Positions 1 to 5,462 of a stretch of DNA of 5,462 bases are shown piece after piece. The DNA lies in the NCBI GenBank assembly GCA_946481225.1, contig CAMLNJ010000240.1, forward strand, positions 1 to 5,462, written 5' to 3'. How positions within the stretch are numbered: the stretch's first letter is position 1; each line of letters begins with the position of its first letter. Below the pieces are notes generated by a model. That model ran no database searches and was not told the DNA's origin. It was given only the letters and a program-made list of their open reading frames with translations. Source of the DNA: an uncultured Verrucomicrobiota bacterium. Its GTDB lineage: Bacteria > Verrucomicrobiota > Verrucomicrobiae > Opitutales > Opitutaceae. Made by a program: the position numbers and the translations under genes.

Positions 1-2
1 CC

Positions 3-1058
3 GGCGGCTTCCTCGGCCTCGACAACATCGGCGTCTTCGACCGCTCCAAGCCCCTCCCCGGCGGCGGCGCGCTCACCCAGGCCGACGGCACCGCCTGGAT
101 GGCCTTCTACTGCTCGACCATGCTCGCGATGGCGCTCGAACTCTCGGAGCACGACCCCGCCTACGAAGACATCGCCTCGAAGTTCTTCGAGCACTTCGTC
201 GCCATCGCCGAGGCGATGAACCACCTCGGCGGCACCGGCCTCTGGCACGAGGAAGACGGCTTCTACTACGATCGATTCATCCATCCCGACGGCGAGTGCG
301 AATCCGTCCGCCTCCGCTCGCTTGTCGGCGTCGTGCCGCTCTTTGCCGTCGAGTTCATCGAGCAGGCCCGGCTCGACCGCCTGCCGGGCTTCGCCAAGCG
401 CACCCGCTGGTTCATGAAGCACCGCGCCGACGTCGCCGCGAAAGTCTCCTTCCTCACCCGCGACGGCTGCGACCCCGGCCGCCACCTGCTCGCCATCCCC
501 ACCCGCGAACGTCTGGAGCGCGTGCTCCGCCGCGTGCTCGACGAAAACGAATTCCTCTCCCCGCACGGCGTCCGCTCGCTCTCAAAGGCGTATCAACAAC
601 AGCCCTACACCATCCGGCTCCACGGCGAGGAACACCGCGTCACCTACGTCCCGGGCGACTCCGACACCTGGCTCTTCGGCGGCAATTCCAACTGGCGCGG
701 GCCTGTCTGGTTTCCCCTCAACTACCTGCTCATCGAGGCGCTGGAGCGCTACCACCACTTCTACGGCGACGCCTTCACGGTCGAGTTTCCCACCGGCTCC
801 GGCCGGCGTCTGACCTTGGACAAGGTCTCGGAGGAGCTTTCCCGCCGGCTCGGCTCCCTTTTCATTCCCGGCCCGGACGGCGCCCGCCCCGCGCTCGCCG
901 CCGAGGCTCGTTTCGCAGGGGACCCGCATTGGAAGGACCTCGTGCTCTTCCACGAGTTTTTCCACGGCGACACCGGCGCCGGACTCGGCGCAAGCCACCA
1001 AACCGGCTGGACCGCGCTCGTGGCGCGCCTGATCGAGCAATATCCGAGGCGGGCGTAA
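3..1058 (+). CDS. C-terminal part of an MGH1-like (GH63-type) glycoside hydrolase, 5' end outside window
   Basis: The frame is open from the left edge, so the true start lies upstream; the ATG at 99 is internal, because the codons before it (beginning GGFLGLDNIGVFDRS) already read as family sequence. The 351 residues visible are the C-terminal half of an (alpha/alpha)6-barrel hydrolase of the MGH1-like/GH63 type, which cleaves alpha-linked glucosides or mannosides. Counting from the first full codon, supporting motifs are HEEDGFYYDRF near residue 82, NWRGPVWFPLNYLL near 230 and HEFFHGDTGAGLGASHQTGW near 317. The Glu in the last block is a candidate catalytic acid or base by analogy with GH63; that is inference. 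No signal peptide can be judged because the N-terminus is missing. Substrate cannot be read from this fragment. The gene ends in TAA and converges on prfB. Family call is fairly sure; exact activity is not. Confidence 0.8.
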   Translation, partial: GGFLGLDNIGVFDRSKPLPGGGALTQADGTAWMAFYCSTMLAMALELSEHDPAYEDIASKFFEHFVAIAEAMNHLGGTGLWHEEDGFYYDRFIHPDGECESVRLRSLVGVVPLFAVEFIEQARLDRLPGFAKRTRWFMKHRADVAAKVSFLTRDGCDPGRHLLAIPTRERLERVLRRVLDENEFLSPHGVRSLSKAYQQQPYTIRLHGEEHRVTYVPGDSDTWLFGGNSNWRGPVWFPLNYLLIEALERYHHFYGDAFTVEFPTGSGRRLTLDKVSEELSRRLGSLFIPGPDGARPALAAEARFAGDPHWKDLVLFHEFFHGDTGAGLGASHQTGWTALVARLIEQYPRRA

Positions 1059-1120
1059 GGTAGGGCGAGACCCGGTTCTTTCCGTCCGGCTCCCTGCTCC
1101 TCGCCCCCGGCTCCCCACTC
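1059..1120. other. Convergent intergenic spacer with weak hairpin and short direct repeat
   Basis: This 62-base gap separates the stop codons of two genes that face each other. It holds a 7-bp inverted repeat, GGGCGAG at 1063-1069 and CTCGCCC at 1100-1106, with a 30-base interior, and a 9-base direct repeat CCGGCTCCC at 1086-1094 and 1108-1116. No T-run follows on either strand, so it is not a convincing intrinsic terminator. It could weakly halt transcription from both sides, or be chance in GC-rich DNA. Confidence 0.3.
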
Positions 1121-2263
1121 TTATTCGTCCATCTGGATGTCCTTGTTGCGATGCCGCGGGCAACCGGCGCGCAACCAGGCGTTAATGAAGCGGTCGAGGT
1201 CGCCGTCGAGCACGCCTTGCGTGTCGGAGGTGCTCACGCCCGTGCGCAGGTCCTTCACCATCTGGTAGGGCTGCAGCACGTAGCTGCGGATCTGCGCGCC
1301 CCAGCCGATCTCACCCTTTTCGCCGTAGAAACGGTCCATCTCGGCGCGCTGCTCGTCCTGCTTCTTCTCGTAGAGGCGGGCCTTCAGGATGCCCCAGGCG
1401 GAGGCCTTGTTCTTTAACTGCGAACGCTCGTTTTGGCAGACGACGACAATGCCCGAGGGAATGTGCGTGAGGCGCACCGCCGAGTCGGTCGTGTTGACGC
1501 CCTGACCGCCTTTGCCCGAGGAGCGGTAGACGTCGATGCGCACCTCCGTCTCCGGGATGTCCATCTTGATCTCGTCCGTCACCTCGGCGACGACGTCCAC
1601 CGCGCAGAACGAGGTGTGGCGGCGCGCGTTGGAATCGAAGGGCGAGATGCGCACGAGGCGATGAACGCCGCGCTCTGCCTTGCAGTAACCGTAGGCGTTC
1701 TCGCCCTTGATGAGGATGGTGGCCTTGCTGATGCCGGCGGTGTCGCCCGGCTGCACGTCCATGAGCTCGGTGGTAAAACCGCGGCGCTCGGCCCAGCGAG
1801 AATACATGCGGAACATCATATCGGCCCAGTCGTTCGACTCGGTGCCGCCGGCGCCGGCCTGAATCGAGAAAATGGCGTTGTTGCGGTCGAACTGGCCCGT
1901 GAGGAAGGCGCCGATCTCGAGCTGATCCAGCTCGGTCAGCATCGCCGCGCACTGGCTCGCGAGCTCCGCGCCGAACTCCGCCTGCTCGTCGGGCGAACCG
2001 GCCTCGATCAGCTCCTTCAACGCGTCCAGATCGTCGGTGCGCTTGCGGAAGTCCCGCACCGGCAATACCGCGCGCTTCAGCCCGTTGACCTTGCCGATGT
2101 GCTTCTGCGCCCGCTCGTTGTTGTCCCAGAAAGTCGGCGCGCCCATCTGCGCCTCGAGCGCCTCGATCTCGCGCAGCTTCTGCTCGCCATCGAGAAACTT
2201 CCACAGGTGCGTGGCGCGTTTCTTGATGTTCTCGATCTGGTCAAAGGTTTCGGGCGCGATCAT
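1121..2263 (-). CDS. prfB: Peptide chain release factor 2 (RF2), without programmed frameshift
   Basis: RF2 acts on the ribosome, recognises UGA and UAA stop codons and triggers hydrolysis of peptidyl-tRNA. The 380-residue protein is full length (E. coli RF2 has 365). The N-terminal helical domain covers roughly residues 1-115. The stop-codon-reading tripeptide SPF is at 207-209 within [15 protein letters not shown], which identifies RF2 rather than RF1 (PxT). The universal catalytic GGQ is at 252-254, followed by the conserved [16 protein letters not shown] stretch. The gene is one uninterrupted frame: where many prfB genes have CTT TGA C, this one reads CTC GAT (Leu24-Asp25), so the classical autoregulatory +1 frameshift is absent. 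The ATG at 2263 begins [10 protein letters not shown], which aligns well with RF2 N-termini. No Shine-Dalgarno motif precedes it, and no clear promoter is visible between it and the upstream terminator. The gene ends in TAA. Confidence 0.97.
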   Translation of the reverse strand: MIAPETFDQIENIKKRATHLWKFLDGEQKLREIEALEAQMGAPTFWDNNERAQKHIGKVNGLKRAVLPVRDFRKRTDDLDALKELIEAGSPDEQAEFGAELASQCAAMLTELDQLEIGAFLTGQFDRNNAIFSIQAGAGGTESNDWADMMFRMYSRWAERRGFTTELMDVQPGDTAGISKATILIKGENAYGYCKAERGVHRLVRISPFDSNARRHTSFCAVDVVAEVTDEIKMDIPETEVRIDVYRSSGKGGQGVNTTDSAVRLTHIPSGIVVVCQNERSQLKNKASAWGILKARLYEKKQDEQRAEMDRFYGEKGEIGWGAQIRSYVLQPYQMVKDLRTGVSTSDTQGVLDGDLDRFINAWLRAGCPRHRNKDIQMDE

Positions 2264-2319
2264 GGCGAAAAGGGCAACGACAAGAAGTGCCCGCCGCCGC
2301 CCCGCCCGGGCAACCCAAT

Positions 2320-2347
2320 AAAAAAGCCCCGCCGGCCGGGACGGGGC
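2320..2347 (-). terminator. Intrinsic terminator for the leftward DUF4870 transcript
   Basis: Read on the minus strand, GCCCCG (2347-2342) pairs with CGGGGC (2331-2326). The stem extends by one G-U and one G-C pair around a six-base loop (2339-2334) and is followed at once by six T (2325-2320). This is a standard rho-independent terminator. It lies about 150 bases past the stop of the gene at 2499-2867 and about 57 bases before the prfB start, so it should separate prfB from transcription of the genes upstream. Confidence 0.85.
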
Positions 2348-2369
2348 GCGCTTGAGGCTGCGGAGCTTC

Positions 2370-2500
2370 AGGCGCTGTCTTCAAAATAAACCGACGCTTT
2401 GCTTACGCCCTGCGGGTGAAGCGGAAACCAAGCAGGGCCTGCGTTGGCCGAGCTTGGTTTCCACCTCACGAAGCATCGGTTCATTTTGAAAACAGCGCCT
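2370..2500. repeat. 131-bp imperfect palindromic element (MITE- or REP-like), predicted three-way junction
   Basis: The terminal 25 bases, 2370-2394 and 2476-2500, are inverted repeats matching at 23 of 25 positions, with ends AGGCGCTG and CAGCGCCT. Pairing continues inward with GCTT (2396-2399) against AAGC (2471-2474). The left arm then carries its own hairpin, 2401-2422 (GCTTACGCCC, loop TGC, GGGTGAAGC; nine pairs and one bulged A). Next is an inner 11-bp perfect stem, GGAAACCAAGC (2423-2433) with GCTTGGTTTCC (2452-2462), capped by GGCC/GGCC around TGCGTT. The whole folds as a long stem, a side hairpin and an inner hairpin. It has AT-rich patches unlike the surroundings, and no convincing gene. 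The right edge overlaps the last two bases of the neighbouring stop codon. No target-site duplication is evident. It looks like a non-autonomous mobile or dispersed palindrome; copy number cannot be seen from one window. Confidence 0.8.
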
Positions 2501-2867
2501 AGTTGAAGGCGCCGGCGAACCACTTCTGGTAGTTCTCGCCCAGCACCGGCATCGGCTTCTGCTGGCCGTTGATCGCCGCGATCAGCCCCAGCAGCCAGAG
2601 CACGAACAATCCGCCCCAGATGACGAAGGTGGTCAGCACGCCTAGGATCGGGATCAGGGCCAGAATCCCGGCCGCAATACCCAACACCAGGCCGGTTATC
2701 AGCAGGCCCAAGGTCTGCCGCAGGTGATACGCGCCCAAGGCCGTTTTCTTGCCGGAGGAATGAAGCACCACGGCGATGACGAAACCAATAAGCGTGATGT
2801 AACTGAGGATCGCGACGGTGCGATCCTCGGAAGCGGAAGGAACATTCGGAGAAACCTCGGTGGACAT
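2499..2867 (-). CDS. Small DUF4870 (Tic20-like) family membrane protein
   Basis: This 122-residue protein has a short polar N-terminus and three hydrophobic segments, at about residues 18-36, 52-76 and 79-99, so it should sit in the inner membrane. Family-typical stretches are RTVAILSYITLIGF near residue 16, KTALGAYHLRQTLGL near 41, and LLGLIAAINGQQKPMPVLGENYQKWF near the C-terminus. These match my recollection of DUF4870 proteins, which are widespread, small and of unknown function; some are annotated as import components because of distant Tic20 similarity. The ATG at 2867 is supported by fit to family length and by a -10 box about 55 bases upstream; there is no Shine-Dalgarno motif. The TAG stop shares its last two bases with the palindromic element at 2370-2500, and the likely terminator lies beyond that element. 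Family call is good; no function should be inferred. Confidence 0.85.
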   Translation of the reverse strand: MSTEVSPNVPSASEDRTVAILSYITLIGFVIAVVLHSSGKKTALGAYHLRQTLGLLITGLVLGIAAGILALIPILGVLTTFVIWGGLFVLWLLGLIAAINGQQKPMPVLGENYQKWFAGAFN

Positions 2868-2920
2868 AGGATAAGGAATGGGCTCTCGGAAAGAACTGCC
2901 CCAGGCACCACTTACTGTCG

Positions 2921-2926
2921 ATTATA
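2921..2926 (-). promoter_or_regulatory. Probable -10 box (TATAAT) for the DUF4870 gene
   Basis: On the minus strand this reads TATAAT, a perfect sigma-70 -10 hexamer in otherwise GC-rich DNA. It lies 15 bases past the nuclease stop codon. Transcription would begin near 2914, giving a leader of about 47 bases before the ATG at 2867. No good -35 hexamer stands at 16-18 bases upstream (the DNA there reads GTCTGG), so strength is uncertain. The position directly upstream of a gene is the main support. Confidence 0.5.
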
Positions 2927-2940
2927 GACAAGCGGAAGAA

Positions 2941-3939
2941 CTACCAGACCCGCCCCGGGTTCCTCCCCTCAAGCGCCGCCTCGATCACATCCGGCAGCTC
3001 CGGAAAAAAGTCCAAACCGGTGCGGCGCTCCACCTCGTCCACGGTGGTAAGGAAATCCTCCGTCTCCCCGCCGGCCGACGGTTCCTGCGGCAGCAGAAAG
3101 GCGAGGGCTCGCGCCCGGCCTTCGCTTTCGTCGACCACGATCATGTAGCAGGCCTCGGGAATAGCCGGCATTCGTTCCGCGCGACTCCCTCCGCCAGGCG
3201 TTTTTTTGGGACGTGCACCAAAAACCGGCCCGGCGAGCACCCAGACCTCCCCGAAGCGGGCCGGCCAGCTCGTCGCGATTTTCATCTCGAGCTGTTTCCA
3301 CGGGCCCGCGTTGAGGCCGTGCCGCTGCGGAATGATGTTGCTCATCAAAAATGTTTCTCGCTGCGCCTCTTCCCCGTGGCGCGTGGCGACGGCGTAGCTG
3401 GGCGCGAGATGCCCGCGGTCGTAACCACTGCCTGAATACGCTTCAGGCTCGATTCGCGCCGCCGTCCGGAGATCGACGCAGAAGCGCCCGGGCCGCTCCG
3501 CCGGCGCCGGCAACGGATCGACGTCCGCAACCCGATAGGCGACCCAAAGCGGGTTGCCCAGAACGTCGGAATAGCCGACAAGATATCCGCGGTTCGTGAG
3601 CAGGCGGGGAGCCGGATCGCCGGATCGCCCCGTGGCCGCGGGGACGCCCGCATAAAGGTGCGTGCGATCGCCGGCCGCCGGCGGGGCGACCACGAAATCG
3701 GGGCTGTAATAAAGCTGGAGGAGATCCCATGCGACGTCGACGAACTCGACCCGCTTGTTATCAGCGAAGGCGTTGCCCACGAGCCGCCGCACCTCCGCCT
3801 GTCGCCCGGGCGGTTGGAACAGATACCAGCCGCCGACCAACACGGCGGCCGCCAGATTCAGCCACAGAAAAGCCCGCGTCCGGCGAAAAGGCCGGAGGCG
3901 GGCCGAGGGTTTGGCGGAGGGCTTGGGTTTGCGGGCCAT
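2941..3939 (-). CDS. DNA/RNA non-specific endonuclease (NUC1/EndoG-Serratia family) with N-terminal membrane anchor
   Basis: This enzyme belongs to the beta-beta-alpha-metal nuclease family that cuts DNA and RNA without sequence preference using one Mg ion. From the chosen start (332 residues), the signature DRGH is at 174-177 with His177 as general base. It is followed by SNIIPQRHGLNAGPWKQLE, where Asn210 is the expected metal ligand and Glu218 lies eight residues on, the same spacing as Asn119 and Glu127 of Serratia nuclease. The C-terminal TVDEVERRTGLDFFPELPD (299-317) is also family-typical. An Arg/Lys/Pro-rich N-terminus precedes one hydrophobic segment (about 24-41), so the catalytic domain probably lies in the periplasm, tethered to the inner membrane or released after cleavage. 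The frame extends 13 codons upstream to a TTG at 3978, but that stretch is translated palindrome, so the ATG at 3939 is preferred. No Shine-Dalgarno motif is present. No inhibitor gene is recognisable beside it. It ends in TAG. Confidence 0.92.
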   Translation of the reverse strand: MARKPKPSAKPSARLRPFRRTRAFLWLNLAAAVLVGGWYLFQPPGRQAEVRRLVGNAFADNKRVEFVDVAWDLLQLYYSPDFVVAPPAAGDRTHLYAGVPAATGRSGDPAPRLLTNRGYLVGYSDVLGNPLWVAYRVADVDPLPAPAERPGRFCVDLRTAARIEPEAYSGSGYDRGHLAPSYAVATRHGEEAQRETFLMSNIIPQRHGLNAGPWKQLEMKIATSWPARFGEVWVLAGPVFGARPKKTPGGGSRAERMPAIPEACYMIVVDESEGRARALAFLLPQEPSAGGETEDFLTTVDEVERRTGLDFFPELPDVIEAALEGRNPGRVW

Positions 3940-3945
3940 GGCGGG

Positions 3946-4007
3946 TGTAGCCGCGCCCGTGTCGGGCGCGTCCGGCAAAGGGCACGGCCGACACGGCCGT
4001 GGCTACA
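3946..4007. repeat. 62-bp palindrome (REP-like hairpin) between TonB receptor and nuclease genes
   Basis: The 20-base arms 3946-3965 (TGTAGCCGCGCCCGTGTCGG) and 3988-4007 (CCGACACGGCCGTGGCTACA) pair at 18 Watson-Crick positions plus one G-T, with a single C-C mismatch, around a 22-base loop that could pair weakly. It nearly fills the 81-base spacer and ends six bases before the nuclease ATG. There is no T-run on either strand, so it is not a standard intrinsic terminator. It resembles the dispersed extragenic palindromes of GC-rich genomes. In RNA it could protect the receptor mRNA 3' end or limit translation of the nuclease; both roles are inference. Confidence 0.75.
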
Positions 4008-4020
4008 ACAAACGACGGAT

Positions 4021-5462
4021 TTAGAAGCTATACGCCGCCGTCACGCCGAACTGGCGGGGGTCGGCCTTCGATTCGTAGCGCTGGGCGCCAAAGCCGTTGT
4101 CGAAGAAAAAGACGCGCTTGTCGTAGTCCTCGTCGAAGGCGTTGCGCACCCAGGCGGTCACGCGCCAGCGGGGCCAGGCATAGCCAAGGCTCGCGTTGAC
4201 GACTTCGTAGGCGCGGCGCTGCTCGGCGTGGGTATTGGACTCGTAGTAGTGGTCGCGGGCGACGAGCTCCACGTTGCCAAAAAGGCCCGCGATGGGCGCG
4301 CGGCGCAGGCCGACGGAATAGCCGTAGGCGGGGACGTTGGCGAGATCGCGCCCGCCGCCGACGTCGGTGCCGTTGCTGAGCGTGAAACGATCAAGGTCGG
4401 AGTCCATCAGGGCGAGGCTGCCATAAACCGACCAATGGTCGGCGAAGAGGTAGCTGATCTCGTCCTCGAGGCCGTAGGTCTCGGCATCGCCGCCGTTGTC
4501 GGTGTAGAAATAGAAGTTGCCGCCGAAACCGGCCGAATCGCGCACCTGCGTGTCGCGGCGGCTGGTCCAGAAGGCGGTCGCGCGGTTGGTAAGACGCTTC
4601 TCGAGGGCCTGGCTGCGCAGGCCGACCTCGTAGGTCCAGAGCGTCTCGGACTCGTAGGTGCGGGGATCGGCGGCGCCGAGGCGGGCGTCGGTCGCCACGC
4701 CGCCCGCCTTGTAGCCGCGGGTGGCGGACACGAAGCCGGTCTGGTTCGCGGTGAAGTCGTGCTCCCACGCGAGCTTGCTGCCCCAGAGCGTGTCGTCGAA
4801 GCGGGGGGCGATGTTCGAGTCGGCCTGTATCCACTCGCCGCGAAGCCCGAAGGTCAGGCGGTCGGCGGCGCCGAAATCGTGGCCAAGCTGCCCGAAAAGC
4901 GCGGCGTTCCCGCTCTCGTAACGCGTCGGCATAAGCGTGAAGGGGTCGCTGTAGCGGCCCTTTTCGTTCAACGCGGAGCCGTAGACGCCGAGCGTCCAGC
5001 GGTCGATCCAGCCAAGCGCGTCCTGCTCGGCGACGGAATCGACGCGGACTTCCTGGCTATATACCCGGCGGTCGCGGCGCAGATCGCTGAACCAATCTTC
5101 GTAGGTGGGCGGAAGCGGCCCGGCGGGACCATCGGGATCGTCCGCGTAGCCGATGGTCCAGTCGGCGTCGTAGCCGTAGACCGAGTCCGTGCCGGACACG
5201 CTCGTGACCAGCGTGAGGCGCGCGTCCTGCCAACCTGAATACACGCCGCGCAGGCTGCCGGCGACGGAGCGTTGCTCGTCGCGACCGGGCTGGTCGCTGT
5301 AGGTGTGGCCGCCGTTGTTGTCCAAGGCGAACTCGTCGTAGCCGTTGTCCGCGAGGGCCGAGAACACGGTGGCGTCCCAGCGCCACAGTTCGTTGGGATT
5401 CCAGGTGAGTTTCACGCGCGCCATGTCTTCGTCGCCGTCGGCATGGCCGCCCAGCTGCAGCC
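4021..5462 (-). CDS. TonB-dependent outer-membrane receptor, beta-barrel part; 5' end outside window
   Basis: TonB-dependent receptors import iron complexes, vitamins or glycans across the outer membrane using energy passed on by TonB-ExbBD. The visible 479 codons are barrel only; the signal peptide, TonB box and plug domain lie beyond the right edge. The ATG at 5424 is internal, since the frame stays open to the edge with coding-like sequence (LQLGGHADGDED). Alternating aromatic strands fit a barrel. Family-typical pieces, counted from that internal Met, are SQEVRVDS at 123-130, the strand ATRGYKAGGVATDA at 234-247, YGLEDEISYLF at 317-327, VRNAFDEDYDKR at 426-437 and the C-terminal ADPRQFGVTAAYSF. 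The final Phe is the usual barrel-assembly (BAM) signal. The gene ends in TAA. The style resembles iron-complex receptors, but the ligand cannot be told from this fragment. The nuclease gene follows 81 bases downstream on the same strand, so co-transcription is possible. Confidence 0.93.
   Translation of the reverse strand, partial: LQLGGHADGDEDMARVKLTWNPNELWRWDATVFSALADNGYDEFALDNNGGHTYSDQPGRDEQRSVAGSLRGVYSGWQDARLTLVTSVSGTDSVYGYDADWTIGYADDPDGPAGPLPPTYEDWFSDLRRDRRVYSQEVRVDSVAEQDALGWIDRWTLGVYGSALNEKGRYSDPFTLMPTRYESGNAALFGQLGHDFGAADRLTFGLRGEWIQADSNIAPRFDDTLWGSKLAWEHDFTANQTGFVSATRGYKAGGVATDARLGAADPRTYESETLWTYEVGLRSQALEKRLTNRATAFWTSRRDTQVRDSAGFGGNFYFYTDNGGDAETYGLEDEISYLFADHWSVYGSLALMDSDLDRFTLSNGTDVGGGRDLANVPAYGYSVGLRRAPIAGLFGNVELVARDHYYESNTHAEQRRAYEVVNASLGYAWPRWRVTAWVRNAFDEDYDKRVFFFDNGFGAQRYESKADPRQFGVTAAYSF

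Noticed and set aside
1433..2389. A 318-codon open frame on the plus strand, opposite prfB
   Set aside because: prfB on the other strand is certain. This frame is biased to Ala, Arg, Leu and Val and lacks domain features, so it is a shadow.
2370..2508. Integron attC recombination site
   Set aside because: It is a long imperfect palindrome, but its ends lack the RYYYAAC and GTTRRRY core sites in the right places, and there is no integrase or cassette array.
2368..2931. A 187-codon leftward frame overlapping the DUF4870 gene and running through the palindrome
   Set aside because: It is out of frame with the convincing DUF4870 protein, and its tail is translated palindrome. It may cause spurious annotation in genomes with copies of the element, but it is not a likely gene.
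2499..3939. Nuclease toxin and membrane immunity pair
   Set aside because: The small protein matches a common family of general distribution, has its own -10 box, and nothing ties it to the nuclease beyond adjacency.
3940..3978. Upstream TTG start for the nuclease, adding 13 residues
   Set aside because: The added residues are encoded by the arm and loop of a palindrome, and an ATG directly follows before the basic and hydrophobic N-terminus.
3946..4007. Intrinsic terminator for the TonB receptor gene
   Set aside because: The stem is strong but is followed on the minus strand by CCCGCCATG rather than a T-run.
3658..5238. A 526-codon open frame on the plus strand, opposite the TonB receptor and nuclease genes
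   Set aside because: It is antisense to two well-supported genes and has low-complexity Ala/Gly/Val/Arg composition typical of shadow frames in GC-rich DNA. No recognisable family motif is present.

Overview
This is a GC-rich, gene-dense window with five protein genes. Two are cut by the window edges. One gene, the tail of a glycoside hydrolase, reads rightward from the left edge. The other four read leftward. In transcription order these are a TonB-dependent outer-membrane receptor (cut by the right edge), a membrane-anchored DNA/RNA non-specific endonuclease, a small DUF4870-type membrane protein, and peptide chain release factor 2 (prfB). The TonB receptor shows a Gram-negative (diderm) bacterium. 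High GC, these gene families together and the palindromic spacers suggest Verrucomicrobiota, perhaps Opitutaceae. That placement is inference from recollection, not a search.

Layout: 3-1058 (+) is the C-terminal part of an MGH1-like/GH63-type glycosidase. It converges on prfB (1121-2263, -) across a 62-base spacer with only a weak hairpin. Upstream of prfB lie an intrinsic terminator on the minus strand (2320-2347) and then a striking 131-bp imperfect palindrome (2370-2500), whose edge overlaps the stop codon of the DUF4870 gene (2499-2867, -). A good -10 box (2921-2926) in the next spacer probably gives that gene its own promoter. The nuclease gene (2941-3939, -) is separated from the TonB receptor gene (4021-right edge, -) by an 81-base spacer almost filled by a second palindrome (3946-4007).

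The genes do not form an obvious pathway. prfB is housekeeping, the receptor and glycosidase fit a nutrient-scavenging lifestyle, and the nuclease looks like a membrane-tethered periplasmic scavenging or DNA-degrading enzyme. I see no defence island, CRISPR array, tRNA, rRNA, transposase or prophage gene. The most interesting material is non-coding: the two palindromic elements. The larger one can fold into a three-way junction, and its placement suggests insertion between a gene and its terminator. prfB lacks the usual autoregulatory frameshift, and none of the three complete genes has a recognisable Shine-Dalgarno sequence.
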